A stretch of DNA of 64,000 nt from Candidatus Zixiibacteriota bacterium (GCA_024278935.1 JAJRSF010000064.1:1-64000), one strand, 5' to 3'; positions 51,133-61,200 are shown, numbered from the stretch's first letter. The notes: generated by a model from the letters alone, not told the origin. A program made the numbers and translations.

Positions 51133-52031
51133 TTATCATTTTTGACCGAAAACAGGATTTTTATGATATCGCAATGGATTATTCTCTACTCTATTTTTTT
51201 AAAGAGGACTTTCATGACAATTGGTGTCAACCACCAAGCGGTGTTGAAGCAACACTATGGTACAATATATTATCTGAAATTTTGGTATCACTTTTTGAAC
51301 TACGAATTGGTGCTCAGGGTCTTTTAATTGAGATATTAACTTCGCATAAACAACCAAACCTCTATAGTGTAGTAGACTCTTTACAACAATATGAAAAGTC
51401 TGCTCATAAAGATACGGCATTGCGATTAAAGTACAGGCTTGAGTGGCTTCTGACAGTTTTAGGTAGTACAGCAGCTTCAAAACATACTCCTGATTGGAAT
51501 AAGTTAACCAACTCAGGATTTGCTCTAAACATTTCAGGATTATCATCATCAGTTCAAGCTCTTTGTATTACGATTTACTTTGCGAAACTATTGCTATACA
51601 GGATTTGTAACAACCTCAGAACAGATAAACTTGAAACTCTCTTTGTCTTGGATGAAGCTTCTGTCATTTTCCCTAAATCTGCGACTAAAAAAACATCCTT
51701 ACTTTTAGACTACTTCCAACAGGCTCGTGCTTTTGGTATCGGAGTAATCTTTGCCTCACAATCGATGAATTTGGCACCTGAAATCTACGCTAACACCAGT
51801 ATCAAAATTTGTATTGGTGGTTTTGGTCATGGATCAGATTACTCAGAATTTGCATCAGCAGTAGGACTATCAAAAGAACAATCCAACTATATGAGAAGAT
51901 TGCAAAATGCGGGTTCAGCTGTTATCAAAGATATCCGGTATCCTCATCCGTTCACCGTGCAAATAGATAAACCAGTAGAGATAAAGAATATATCAATTGA
52001 GGATGTCAGGAAACTTTCTAAACAATCATAA
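51129..52031 (+). CDS. HerA-like ATPase, C-terminal part (Walker B) of a split gene
   Basis: 300 residues starting MIIIFDRKQDFYDIAM. Walker B is LFVLDEASVIFP, and FGIGVIFASQSMNLAPEI and ICIGGFGHGSDYSEFA follow, as in the intact HerA. Together with the 130-residue part it makes one ATPase of about 430 residues. Its TAA at 52029-52031 is followed in frame by a nuclease-like region that lacks its own start codon with a ribosome site, so the gene may once have been fused to it. Confidence 0.8.
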   Translation: MIIIFDRKQDFYDIAMDYSLLYFFKEDFHDNWCQPPSGVEATLWYNILSEILVSLFELRIGAQGLLIEILTSHKQPNLYSVVDSLQQYEKSAHKDTALRLKYRLEWLLTVLGSTAASKHTPDWNKLTNSGFALNISGLSSSVQALCITIYFAKLLLYRICNNLRTDKLETLFVLDEASVIFPKSATKKTSLLLDYFQQARAFGIGVIFASQSMNLAPEIYANTSIKICIGGFGHGSDYSEFASAVGLSKEQSNYMRRLQNAGSAVIKDIRYPHPFTVQIDKPVEIKNISIEDVRKLSKQS

Positions 52032-52037
52032 CAATTA

Positions 52038-52733
52038 TTGTATGGTAGTATTAATGAAACAGAACCTGAAGAGACAAAAACTGATCTAAAAGAGTCTCCG
52101 CCTAATGTGAAAATGAATAAACGACTTGAGAATGCTTGTAAACTCATTAGAGCACAGATACATCACAAGCATCCGTTTCTGTTCCGTCAGGAGTCATCTC
52201 AACTGGCTTCTATAAAGGGTGGAGCAACACTTACTCAAGCTGAATCAGAAGCTGTGAAACAAGGTATCATCAAAAAGCATTCACTCTCAAAAGCGAAAAC
52301 AGATATTGGTTTATGGGAAATCACTGAAATAGGATATCAACTATTAAATGAAACGCCTAAACATTGGAAATCAAAAGGGGGCTATCTGCACAAGTTCTGT
52401 GCATATCGCATAGCTGAAAATTTTGAAGATTTAGGCTATAAAGCTTCTATTGAATATCAACATAGCAATGGTAAGCTGATAGATATCTGTCTAAAAAAAG
52501 AAAATGAAATAATCTTTGTTGAAATCTGTGCCTCTTATCCCCTTGAAAAAGAACTGGTCAATCTCAAGAAAAATTTAGATGGAACAAACCAACCAGATAA
52601 ACTGATTTTTTCTGTCACAAAGCGAAAGATGAAAAAAGAACTTGAAGAGCTTATCGCTTCAGTAGGTCAGCTTCCATGTCAAGTTGAAGTTGTACTTGCG
52701 GGTAACCTTACAAAAATGAAAGAAATAATATGA
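52038..52733 (+). CDS. PD-(D/E)xK nuclease-like protein, in frame after HerA
   Basis: 231 codons, in the same frame as the HerA part and separated only by TAA and two codons. The first usable start is TTG 52038 or ATG 52113, neither with a ribosome site. The C-terminal part has an N-terminal wHTH-like stretch, then GKLIDICLKKENEIIFVEIC, a strand pair of PD-(D/E)xK type with Asp and the ExC-like position (Lys to Cys). A HerA-nuclease fusion with DNA-cutting C-terminus would fit such systems. It overlaps the membrane protein start by four bases. Confidence 0.5.
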   Translation: MYGSINETEPEETKTDLKESPPNVKMNKRLENACKLIRAQIHHKHPFLFRQESSQLASIKGGATLTQAESEAVKQGIIKKHSLSKAKTDIGLWEITEIGYQLLNETPKHWKSKGGYLHKFCAYRIAENFEDLGYKASIEYQHSNGKLIDICLKKENEIIFVEICASYPLEKELVNLKKNLDGTNQPDKLIFSVTKRKMKKELEELIASVGQLPCQVEVVLAGNLTKMKEII

Positions 52734-53200
52734 CCAAAATAATGAAAATAATAGTCCTCTTCTTAGGCTGTCGTCTGCTTTGGATATGGGTAGATCAATG
52801 CGGTGCGGAAATAGGCATGGGTGAATCATTACCTTTTTGTCTTGAATGTACAGGTTTTGTTTCACTGTTAAGATTGGCTGTTCTTGGTGGAACAATTCAT
52901 TCCATATATAAAACTCTTCAAAGACAACCTGATGTTACAGACCTAATTGAAAGAGAGATTCCTCAAGCACAAACTGTCCGTATTCATTGGGATCGCATCT
53001 TTTTACTTTTGGCAATTCTTTTATATCCAATCTGGGTTTACTGGGTTGACATAAATATAACAATCCCAGGACCAAATGAAACTTTCATTTTGAAGGGGGC
53101 TTGTAAGTATGCTCGGTTTAAAGGAACACTACTATGGATTATAGAAATGCTCTTTATAAGCATGAGCTTTAAACTATTACACAATAACTCTAACCGTTAG
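52730..53200 (+). CDS. Membrane protein of the HerA/ubiquitin-like operon
   Basis: 156 residues with four hydrophobic segments (MKIIVLFLGCRLLWIWV, FVSLLRLAVLGGTIHSIY, IFLLLAILLYPIWVYWVDI and LWIIEMLFISMSFKLL). The ATG overlaps the preceding TGA, so it is cotranslated. No motif recognised; it may anchor the system at the membrane. Confidence 0.6.
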   Translation: MTKIMKIIVLFLGCRLLWIWVDQCGAEIGMGESLPFCLECTGFVSLLRLAVLGGTIHSIYKTLQRQPDVTDLIEREIPQAQTVRIHWDRIFLLLAILLYPIWVYWVDINITIPGPNETFILKGACKYARFKGTLLWIIEMLFISMSFKLLHNNSNR

Positions 53201-53209
53201 GAAACGATT

Positions 53210-53389
53210 ATGGGAATATTTGATTTTTTCATTAAGAAACCAGTCACAGTTTATGACGCTGAAGTCGTCGAAAAGCAACAACCATTAAAATTTGATAATG
53301 ATGAATTATCAGAAGTGATGGAAATCAACCCGAATAAGCAATTATCGGAATACAAAGACCTTCCTCAGGTCATATTCGGAAATGGATAA
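53210..53389 (+). CDS. 59-residue protein ending in Gly-Asn-Gly, operon gene
   Basis: Read by eye, starting GIFDFFIKKPVTVYDAEVV and ending LPQVIFGNG. ATG 53210 follows a TTAGGAAACGATT ribosome site. It ends in Gly and lies just before the E2-like, JAMM and E1 genes, so it could be a candidate modifier. At 59 residues it is short for beta-grasp, and I see no clear ubiquitin fold. A hairpin (53400-53427) follows. Confidence 0.5.
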   Translation: MGIFDFFIKKPVTVYDAEVVEKQQPLKFDNDELSEVMEINPNKQLSEYKDLPQVIFGNG

Positions 53390-53399
53390 AACAAAAACC

Positions 53400-53427
53400 G
53401 ACAGTGGTGGTTTATTCTGCCACTGTC
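53400..53427 (+). promoter_or_regulatory. Hairpin between the small gene and the E2-like gene
   Basis: GACAGTGG pairs with CCACTGTC around a 12-base loop. It is followed by AAGGAGA, the ribosome site of the E2-like gene, not by a T run. It may set the ratio of the small protein to the E2-like protein by stabilising or processing the mRNA. Confidence 0.6.
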
Positions 53428-53445
53428 GCCTATAAGGAGATACAA

Positions 53446-53892
53446 ATGTCACAAAAATTACATAATTGGCAATATTGGGTAATACAAAATGTTTTCCTTT
53501 TAACCAAAAGGTTTGGAAAGCAGAATGTTATTTTTAATCAAAATAACTGGCAGTCTATATTTATTAGACGGTTTGAATTACCTGTAAGTTGGAGTCAGAA
53601 ATATACATCTCTTTTGATTCTACTTCCTAAATCAGCACAAATTCTGTATAGCCCACCTGATAGATTCTATATCGAGAAGAAATTGACAGCTAAAAACGGT
53701 AAATTTCCGACACATTATTTTCAAGAAAAAGGGTTTAATGATTTATCTAAACACAACTTGGCTCGGTTTTCATTTCATGTTAATAATGGGTGGAATCCAA
53801 ATATAAATTCAATCAAAGGCACAAATCTGCTACACGTCTTAGACGGATTACATAAAGGTATGCACAGAGCTGCTCAGGAGGTACTCAAATGA
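53446..53892 (+). CDS. E2-like protein (prokaryotic E2 family E type), no Cys
   Basis: 148 residues from ATG 53446, preceded by AAGGAGA (the frame to 53404 runs into the hairpin). The UBC-like core is RRFELPVSWSQKYTSLLILL, then LYSPPDRFYIEKKL and ARFSFHVNNGWNPNI, the family E pattern. There is no Cys anywhere in the protein, so a thioester E2 is excluded. The next gene, a JAMM protease, starts four bases before its stop. It probably binds the modifier or an acceptor rather than carrying it. Confidence 0.75.
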   Translation: MSQKLHNWQYWVIQNVFLLTKRFGKQNVIFNQNNWQSIFIRRFELPVSWSQKYTSLLILLPKSAQILYSPPDRFYIEKKLTAKNGKFPTHYFQEKGFNDLSKHNLARFSFHVNNGWNPNINSIKGTNLLHVLDGLHKGMHRAAQEVLK

Positions 53893-54365
53893 AGAATCAA
53901 ATAATTTTTAAACAACAGGATTGGGATGTTCTGAAAAAATCGTTATATGAAACACGAGAGCTTGAATCAGCCTTGTATGGTTTTTACAAAGAATCAACAA
54001 CTGATTCATCACATAAGATACTTGTGAATGATATTCTTATACCAACCAGATCTGATTATCACAAGAGAGAACGTTCTTACGTGGCATTCAAATCAGACTT
54101 TACTATTCAAGCATTAAAGTATTGTATGGACAACAATTGTCATCTACTTGATATACATACTCATCCCTGGTCAAGTGATGTCAATTTTAGCTCAATTGAT
54201 GACAACGAGGCAAAACGTACAAAGATTCCATATTTAAAACAGTACGTAAAAAATGTTAAAATCTCATTTATCGTTTTGGGTAAAAACTCACAGATAGCAA
54301 AAGCAAGAATGTGGGCAACGAAGTCAGACAAATTACAATCAATTCATAAAATAGTTATTGTATAG
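53889..54365 (+). CDS. JAB/JAMM isopeptidase of the second ubiquitin-like system
   Basis: 158 residues. The motif DIHTHPWSSDVNFSSIDD provides H90, H92, S101 and D104, and Glu24 or Glu26 in RELESALYGF is the likely catalytic Glu. It is the second JAMM protease in the window, not a close copy of the one at 38012. It overlaps the E2-like gene by four bases and precedes the E1 by nine. Confidence 0.88.
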   Translation: MKNQIIFKQQDWDVLKKSLYETRELESALYGFYKESTTDSSHKILVNDILIPTRSDYHKRERSYVAFKSDFTIQALKYCMDNNCHLLDIHTHPWSSDVNFSSIDDNEAKRTKIPYLKQYVKNVKISFIVLGKNSQIAKARMWATKSDKLQSIHKIVIV

Positions 54366-54374
54366 GAGAAAATC

Positions 54375-55442
54375 ATGCAAATAATTCAATGTGAAAAACC
54401 AATCAAAAATAATAACCAAGATGAAGTATGTGACCGTCATATCAGGTTATTTGGAGAATCTTTACAGAGTAACTTATCAACGATGACAATCGGTATTGTT
54501 GGTGCCGGAGGTTTGGGGGCTATCCTTATTGAACAAATCATGCGTTTGTATCCGCATAAGATAATCATTATCGACAAAGACTATGTAGAAATGTCAAATT
54601 TAAACAGATTGACCAACGCAACTTTAAGCGATGCTCACAATCACACACCAAAAGTAGAAGTTGCAAAACAAGCAGTTCTTTCAAACAACCCAAATCAAAC
54701 GATTGCGGTTATCAATGGAGATTTTTTAGAAGAAGAAAATCAAGCAATATTTAAAGAATGTGATATCATCTTCGGAGCATCTGATTCAATTGCTGTAAGA
54801 TATGCCATTAATCAGTTGGTGGTAGCTCATGGAATTGTTTATATCGACTGTGGTACCGGAGGAATTTTGGAAAACAATCGTCTGAAACATGTTGGCGGTC
54901 AGATCACACTTATAAACCCTTGTCAGAACTTCTGTCTTTACTGTTCAAACTTATTCAATAAGCAAGATGCGATGAGTGAATTAGTAGATGAAGATGAGTA
55001 CAATAGATTAGATAATCAGGGATATATGAAGGGAGCTGATATAATTGCTCCTCAAGTGTATGCACTTAATATGTTGATTGCTTCAACCGCTGTTTGGCTT
55101 TTTATGCGGATAGTCTCAGGAGAGGAGATGGATTTTCATGGCATTGCTATAGACGCAAAAACATTTTCTATGTACTACTGGAAAGACAAGGATCATAATA
55201 ATTCGGATTGTCCTATTTGTGGTGAGAGTGGAACCACTATGATGGGCGATGAAGCAGAATTGTTGTGTAAGAATAAGTGCGGGACAGATTCAATTCCTGA
55301 ACCACTCGAGAAATCAAATATGGTTATAAATAGTTTGGATAAAATAGAATCAAATGAATGTATTGAAACTAATTCACATTGTCCGAAAATTATATTGGGT
55401 GATGATAATAATTTTCTTTTATATAGAATATTTAACTTTTAG
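54375..55442 (+). CDS. ThiF/E1-like enzyme of the second ubiquitin-like system
   Basis: 355 residues. Nucleotide loop GIVGAGGLGAILIEQIM, the Asp and Arg region IIIIDKDYVEMSNLNRL, and FGASDSIAVRYAINQLVV are typical. NFCLYCSNLF and DCPICGESG supply zinc Cys. It carries an 80-residue C-terminal extension of low complexity. The enzyme would adenylate a modifier whose gene is not obvious in the operon. AGGAGA precedes the ATG. Confidence 0.9.
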   Translation: MQIIQCEKPIKNNNQDEVCDRHIRLFGESLQSNLSTMTIGIVGAGGLGAILIEQIMRLYPHKIIIIDKDYVEMSNLNRLTNATLSDAHNHTPKVEVAKQAVLSNNPNQTIAVINGDFLEEENQAIFKECDIIFGASDSIAVRYAINQLVVAHGIVYIDCGTGGILENNRLKHVGGQITLINPCQNFCLYCSNLFNKQDAMSELVDEDEYNRLDNQGYMKGADIIAPQVYALNMLIASTAVWLFMRIVSGEEMDFHGIAIDAKTFSMYYWKDKDHNNSDCPICGESGTTMMGDEAELLCKNKCGTDSIPEPLEKSNMVINSLDKIESNECIETNSHCPKIILGDDNNFLLYRIFNF

Positions 55443-55451
55443 AAAAAAATT

Positions 55452-55676
55452 ATGAAATCAAACTCAGAACAGCTCTGGACAATTGAGGATGTTTCTCAAT
55501 ACCTCCAAGTAAAATCAAGTGTGGTGAAGTATTGGATATACAATGACACAATACCGTATATTAAGCTTGGTAAATATGTCCGATTTGAGCGTTCTGAAGT
55601 TATAATATGGGTGAGAGAAAACAAAAAGCAGAATAATATGTTGAGTCGGGAAGACTTGAAACGAATAGGGCTGTGA
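55452..55676 (+). CDS. Excisionase/MerR-like HTH_17 protein
   Basis: 74 residues. EQLWTIEDVSQYLQVKSSVV, then KLGKYVRFERSEVIIWV is the HTH_17 pattern of excisionase-like DNA-binding proteins, which guide integrases or regulate small operons. Last gene of the operon, nine bases after E1. Confidence 0.85.
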   Translation: MKSNSEQLWTIEDVSQYLQVKSSVVKYWIYNDTIPYIKLGKYVRFERSEVIIWVRENKKQNNMLSREDLKRIGL

Positions 55677-55691
55677 AGACAGAAGATTACA

Positions 55692-56102
55692 TTATTTGGA
55701 AGTCCTATCATAATTTTTAAATTCAACAGAATCTTTTGCTACAAGACCGTCATCGGTGCCTATGACTACATTTACTGACCACAATTCATTTCCACTTGCA
55801 TCAGTAATAGTTACTGCTTGTATATATAGAAGGTCTTCAGATAAAAATTGTCTTAGCCCTTCTTCGCTTAGTAATTCTTTAAGCATAACATCAGTAAAAT
55901 CTTCAATACCTTTAGACGAAAAGAAAAATGTAACCATTGTAACTTGAAATTGAGCCCAACACTCGGCATGATAAGGTCTGCCATCAGTCAATAGCCCTTC
56001 ACCCCAACCAAGATCTATTGCATCATTTTCATCATTTTTAACAAAGTTCTGAGTTTGATTAGACCTATCAGGTTTAGGATACATTTTATTTTCTTCGTTC
56101 AT
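55692..56102 (-). CDS. Hypothetical protein next to the GmrSD gene
   Basis: 136 residues, acidic, no signal peptide. A helical stretch (VMLKELLSEEGLRQFLSEDL) and a beta part (YIQAVTITDASGNELWSVNV) end in an Asp/Gly-rich tail. It starts six bases after the end of the GmrSD-like gene on the same strand, so it is likely cotranscribed and might be an accessory of the restriction gene. No family recognised. Confidence 0.5.
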   Translation of the reverse strand: MNEENKMYPKPDRSNQTQNFVKNDENDAIDLGWGEGLLTDGRPYHAECWAQFQVTMVTFFFSSKGIEDFTDVMLKELLSEEGLRQFLSEDLLYIQAVTITDASGNELWSVNVVIGTDDGLVAKDSVEFKNYDRTSK

Positions 56103-56108
56103 AGAAAA

Positions 56109-58187
56109 TCAATCTTCTGCGATATGATCAAATGCTTGTTTGACTAAGGTCATAACATAATCTAATTCCTCGAATGTAGAGAAACTTACATCAACATCAC
56201 CGTTACCCCACCTACCCAATCCGCTTATGTCACGACAAATATTTTTTGGGTCTTTAATATCTTCAATTTTTAAATTCAAAACAATGAGTAGTTTACTTTT
56301 ATAACCAATCACATCAGAAAAATTCGTATTTGATTTATAAGCGATATAGATTTTTTTGATTTCTTCTTTAACTTCTGAATCAATATTAAGAATTCTTTTT
56401 CTTAACTCATCGAATAACGGTCTCATCGGCTCACCATCTTTGAGGAACTGATGATCAGAAAGGGTATAGGTATGATTGGGGGTGGGAATAGTTTCAACTT
56501 TATATTTTTCTAATACTGTTTGATCTAAATCAGGAGATTTCCAAACTGAAGTAGCAAGGATTGAAATTTCATTTGCTCTTTTAACAATTTCATCTTCATT
56601 CCAATGTTCAAGTTTAGCAAGTGAGTTATTGAGTCTAATCGGGCTATCAGAAAATCCACCAGTCATATTTCTTTTCTCTAGAAAAAGTTTATCACTTAAC
56701 TCAGAATTATATCCGGTTAATGTAAGATTACCTATTGTATGTAAATATTTTTCTTGTATTTCTTGCCAATTTTCACCTAACTCTTGTTGCCAACCTACTG
56801 AAAGATTTTCATTTTGAGGTAAAATATGTTCAATCGTATAGGAATCAACATTTACAAATTCTTTTCTATTATGATTTTCGAGTTTTTTGAGTAAATAATT
56901 TCTTGTACGAATGTGATAAACATCTTTAATAATTAATTGTTCCTTAAACTCATTATCACGTGGGAATCTACGATACGAATCTTTTAATAGAAGTGCCGCT
57001 TTAAAACTTTCAAAGTATGAATCAATCCTAATTTCTTTATACAAAGTTGAGAATGTTTTATTGAGTGAGTTTGTAGGTATTCCGCAAATTGCACGTCTAA
57101 AAACATAACTTTCAATATATTTAAGAATTTGAGCAAATTCATCTTTGCTAATTATTTCTTGTTGATAATCATCGTATGCTTGTAGAATAAAGGGATAAGA
57201 AACATCAACTTTCAATGAATTAATGTCTGACAATATATTTTTTAAATCAGCATCTTGTTCTTTCTCTAAAGCAATATTGACAAAATATTTTGAATATTTA
57301 TATATTTCAGAAACCAGTTCTCTCATACTAGTAAATTTATGAGCATAGAGTTTAAACGCTGAATAAACATCGTTAATGTTTGGGATTTTACCTGTTTTAA
57401 TAGTAAGATAATCTCTCATAAATCGATCAAAAAGTGAAGAGTATTCTGCATGTCCGAAATTTTTCTCCATTGGAAACCAAAAATCAGTATATAATGATTC
57501 TTGTTCACTATTTTCAAGTCCCATTAGAATATAATTTCTTATAAGATCAGCTTATGTTAATTCAAGTCCTGTTGAATTTAAACTTTCAAATATAAGTTGT
57601 AGATTATCTCTTTCCTTATCAAGTGCTACATCAATAAGCATCAGTTTAGCAATGCCTAAATACACTTCCTCAATTTCATTTTTAGCTATTTCATCTAAGA
57701 AATATTTATAGTTATTTTTTATTCTTTGAGCATCATCATCAAGGATTTCTTTTTGATCAATTACTTTATATAATGTTTCTTTATCACTTTTAGTTAAGAC
57801 TAACTTATGACGTAAATCATCGTCCTCTTTATCATTAACTAAATAATAACTACGAAGTTTATCAGGCTTGATTTCACCAACATAACCATTGCTTTCAATA
57901 ATTTCACACAGTGCTGTTAGGAGTAATGTGACAGTTGTTAAACGTTGTTGCCCATCAATGACTAATAACTTAGGGACAGAAGCTATTTGATAAATATCTT
58001 TGGATATATATACAATAGAACCAATAAAATGTCCTGAAATGGATTCGTTTTTTCCTGCTTTAATAATATCTTTGAAAAGTTCTTTACATTCTTGAATAGT
58101 CCAACTGTAAGTTCTCTGATAAATAGGTATAATAAATTGTTTTGGTTCTCTAATGAATTTTAATAAATTTGTTTCTTTTGCTATCAT
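56109..58187 (-). pseudogene. GmrSD-type (DUF262/DUF1524) restriction protein interrupted by an in-frame TAA
   Basis: Two frames in one phase: 57552-58187 is the DUF262 half (QFIIPIYQRTYSW, LLVIDGQQRLTTVTLL, ending NSTGLELT), and 56109-57524 the rest (LYTDFWFPME, HNH part TIEHILPQNENLSVGW, then YLHTIGNLTLTGYNSEL), with a C-terminal DUF5655-like region. The two are joined by TAA at 57552-57554, where families have Gln (ELTQADLIRN is the usual wording), and the codons after it continue ADLIRNYIL without a break. GmrSD is a type IV enzyme that cuts glucosylated or otherwise modified phage DNA. As written, the gene yields only the DUF262 domain. Confidence 0.85.
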
Positions 58188-58260
58188 GTTTTAGTTCCCC
58201 GTAAAATTTAGATACTCATATAAATATAATTAAATTACTATTTATAAATATATTATTCAA

Positions 58261-61200
58261 CTATGATGACCATTCATTGGCAAATAATTCTGCTTGTTTA
58301 AGAATATTCTCGGTTGCTAATAATTGCAAATCTGGTGGATAACCATATTTTCGTAATGTTCTCTTGATTATTATTCGAAGTTTTGCCTGAACAGTTTCTT
58401 TGATTGTCCAGTCAATTGATGTGTTGGCTCGCACTCTCTCAACTAATATTCTCGCAAGCTCGACTAGAGTATCATCACCAAGAACTTCTTTTGCACTATT
58501 ATTATTCGCCAAAGCATCATAGAATGCGATTTCATCCTCAGATAAATTTAGCTCATGACCACGTTCATCTTCAGACTTAATGTGTTTTGCTAATTCAATC
58601 AATTCCTCTAATACCTGAACAGCAGATAAAAGGTTGTTTTGATATTTCTTTATTGATTTTGCTAAAAGTTCTGACAGCTTTATACCCTGAATTAGATTTT
58701 TTGATAATCTTATTTTGATTTCATCAGACAAAATTTTCTTAAGTAATTCAAAAGCTAAATTCTTTCGTTTCATCCCTTTAATTTCAGCTAGGAATTCATC
58801 AGATAATATAGAAATGTCAGGTTTTTTGATACCTGCCGCATCAAAAATATCAATTACTCCTTCTGATACTACTGCTTTATCAACAATTTGTCGTATCGCA
58901 GTTTCTATTTCTTCATCAGACTTCCCGCCATCAGTTGGAGTAAACTTCGTAAGACGAGCTTTAATTGTTTGAAAGAATCCAACATCATCCTTAATTTCCA
59001 TAGCCTCTTTATTGGGAACCGACAAGGCAAAGGCTTTTGAAAGTAGCATGACCTGTTTTACAAATCTGTTCTTCCCATCATCCAAACTAAGAATATGTTC
59101 CTGAGCTTCTAAAATAATTGTCATTTTGTCTTTAGTACTAGCAGAGGAATATCGCTTGAAGTTAAAATTATTAAACATTTGAACAACAATTTCATATTTC
59201 TCAATCATTACGGCGATAGCCTCACTGATATCAAGAGTTGGCTCACCTTTCCCACCACTTTCAGTATAGATGGCTATTGCTTTCTTTAGTTCTGAGCCAA
59301 TTCCAGTATAGTCAACAATAAGCCCACCCGGTTTATCTTTGAATACTCTGTTAACTCTTGCGATAGCCTGCATGAGATTATGTCCTCGCATCGGTTTATC
59401 AATATACATAGTGTGAAGACAGGGAGCATCAAAACCTGTAAGCCACATATCTCTAACAATTACAAACTTCAATTTGTCATTAGGGTCTTTGAATCGTTCA
59501 CCAATATTTTTTCTATCCTGCTTTGTGGTATTATGTTTTTGCCAACTTTGTGGGTCACTAGAACTTGAAGTCATTATTACTTTGATCTCACCTTTTTTCT
59601 TATCATCATCATGCCAATTAGGACGTAATGCGATAATCTCTTCATATAATTCAACAGCTATACGACGACTCATAGCAACAATCATTGCTTTACCGTCAAA
59701 CACTTCTTGTCGCTTTTCAAAATGATCAATAATGTCTTTAGCTACTGACTTAAGCCTATCCCGATGTCCAATTATTGCTTCAAGTTGAGTCCACTTGGCT
59801 TTTGCTTTTTCTTTCGCTGTAGATTCTTCACCTTCGGTAATAGCCTCAACTTCGGCATCAAGTTTATCTTTATCTTCCTGCTTTAGATGAACTTTAGCTA
59901 AGCGAGATTCATAGTAAATTCGAACCGTTGCCCCATCTTTAACTGCTTGAGAAATATCATAAATATCAATTTCGTTACCAAAAACCGCTCGTGTTGACCT
60001 GTCTTCTTTTTCGATAGGCGTTCCAGTAAACCCGATAAAGGTTGCTTTTGGAAGTGCATCACGTAAATATTTAGCAAAGCCATAACTGGTATAAGCTTCA
60101 CCATTGCGCACAACCGTCTTAGCACCAAATCCATACTGAGTACGATGAGCTTCATCTGCTATTACAATAATATTTTTTCTCTCAGATAATAAATCACAAA
60201 CTTCTCCACGTTCTTCAGGTGAGAATTTCTGAATAGTTGTAAATACTATACCTCCACCTGCTACTTTGAGAAGCTTCTTTAGATGTTCTCTATTTTCTGC
60301 CTGAACTGGTTCTTGTCTTAATAATTGTTTTGAGCCTGCAAACGTATCAAAAAGTTGCTCATCAAGATCATTTCTGTCAGTTACAACTACAATCGTTGGA
60401 TTATCAAGTTCTAGTACTGCTTGACCTGAGAAGAAAACCATAGATAAAGATTTCCCGCTACCTTGAGTATGCCAGACAACACCACCTTTTCTATTTCCTT
60501 TATCACTTGAAGCTTGCTTGGTGGATTCAACTGCCTTCTTCACAGCATAGTATTGATGATACGCCGCTATCTTCTTGGCAGTTTCAATTGTTGTAAATTC
60601 AGTCTTTGTATCTTCTTTTTTGGTTTTCTCAAAACAGTAAATTGTTTTATTAAATCAAGAAGTACATCCGGTCTTAACATACCTTGAATAACCGTCTGCA
60701 TCTGTGGAATTGTAACTTTATCTTCTTTAGCACCATCTCTCGTTTTCCAAACCATGAAACGAGTCCAACCTGCAGTCAGTGATCCGACTTTAGCATCAAG
60801 TCCATCAGATGCTAACAAGATTCCATTATAGTAGAAAAGATTTGTTATAGCGTTCTTATAATTCTGAAGCTGAGTATACGCTTTCTTTACTGTTGCGTTT
60901 TCATCAGTAGGATTTTTTAGTTCAATTACAACAAGTGGAAGTCCATTAACAAATAGTACTAGATCAGGACGTTTATTCGTGCTGTTTTGGATAACCGTAA
61001 ATTGATTACATACAACCAAATCATTTTCAGTAGGTTCCTTGAAATCAATCAACCAAACTTTATCTCCTTTAATGCCGTCATCACCCATGTATTCTACATC
61101 GATTCCATCAGTCAACATTCTATGGAATGCTTCATTGTTTTCCACAAGATTTTGACTTGGAAGATTTGAAACTTCTCGTAAGGCTTGTTCTTTTGCTTCT

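Noticed and set aside
49458-55676. Identification of this block as a PRTRC system
   Set aside because: It shares E1, E2-like and JAMM themes, but no ParB-related gene and none of the other PRTRC proteins can be recognised.
28119-57554. TAA reassigned to an amino acid genome-wide
   Set aside because: Many intact genes here (selD, sodB, norB and others) end at TAA in the right place, so a global reassignment does not fit. Local suppression remains possible.
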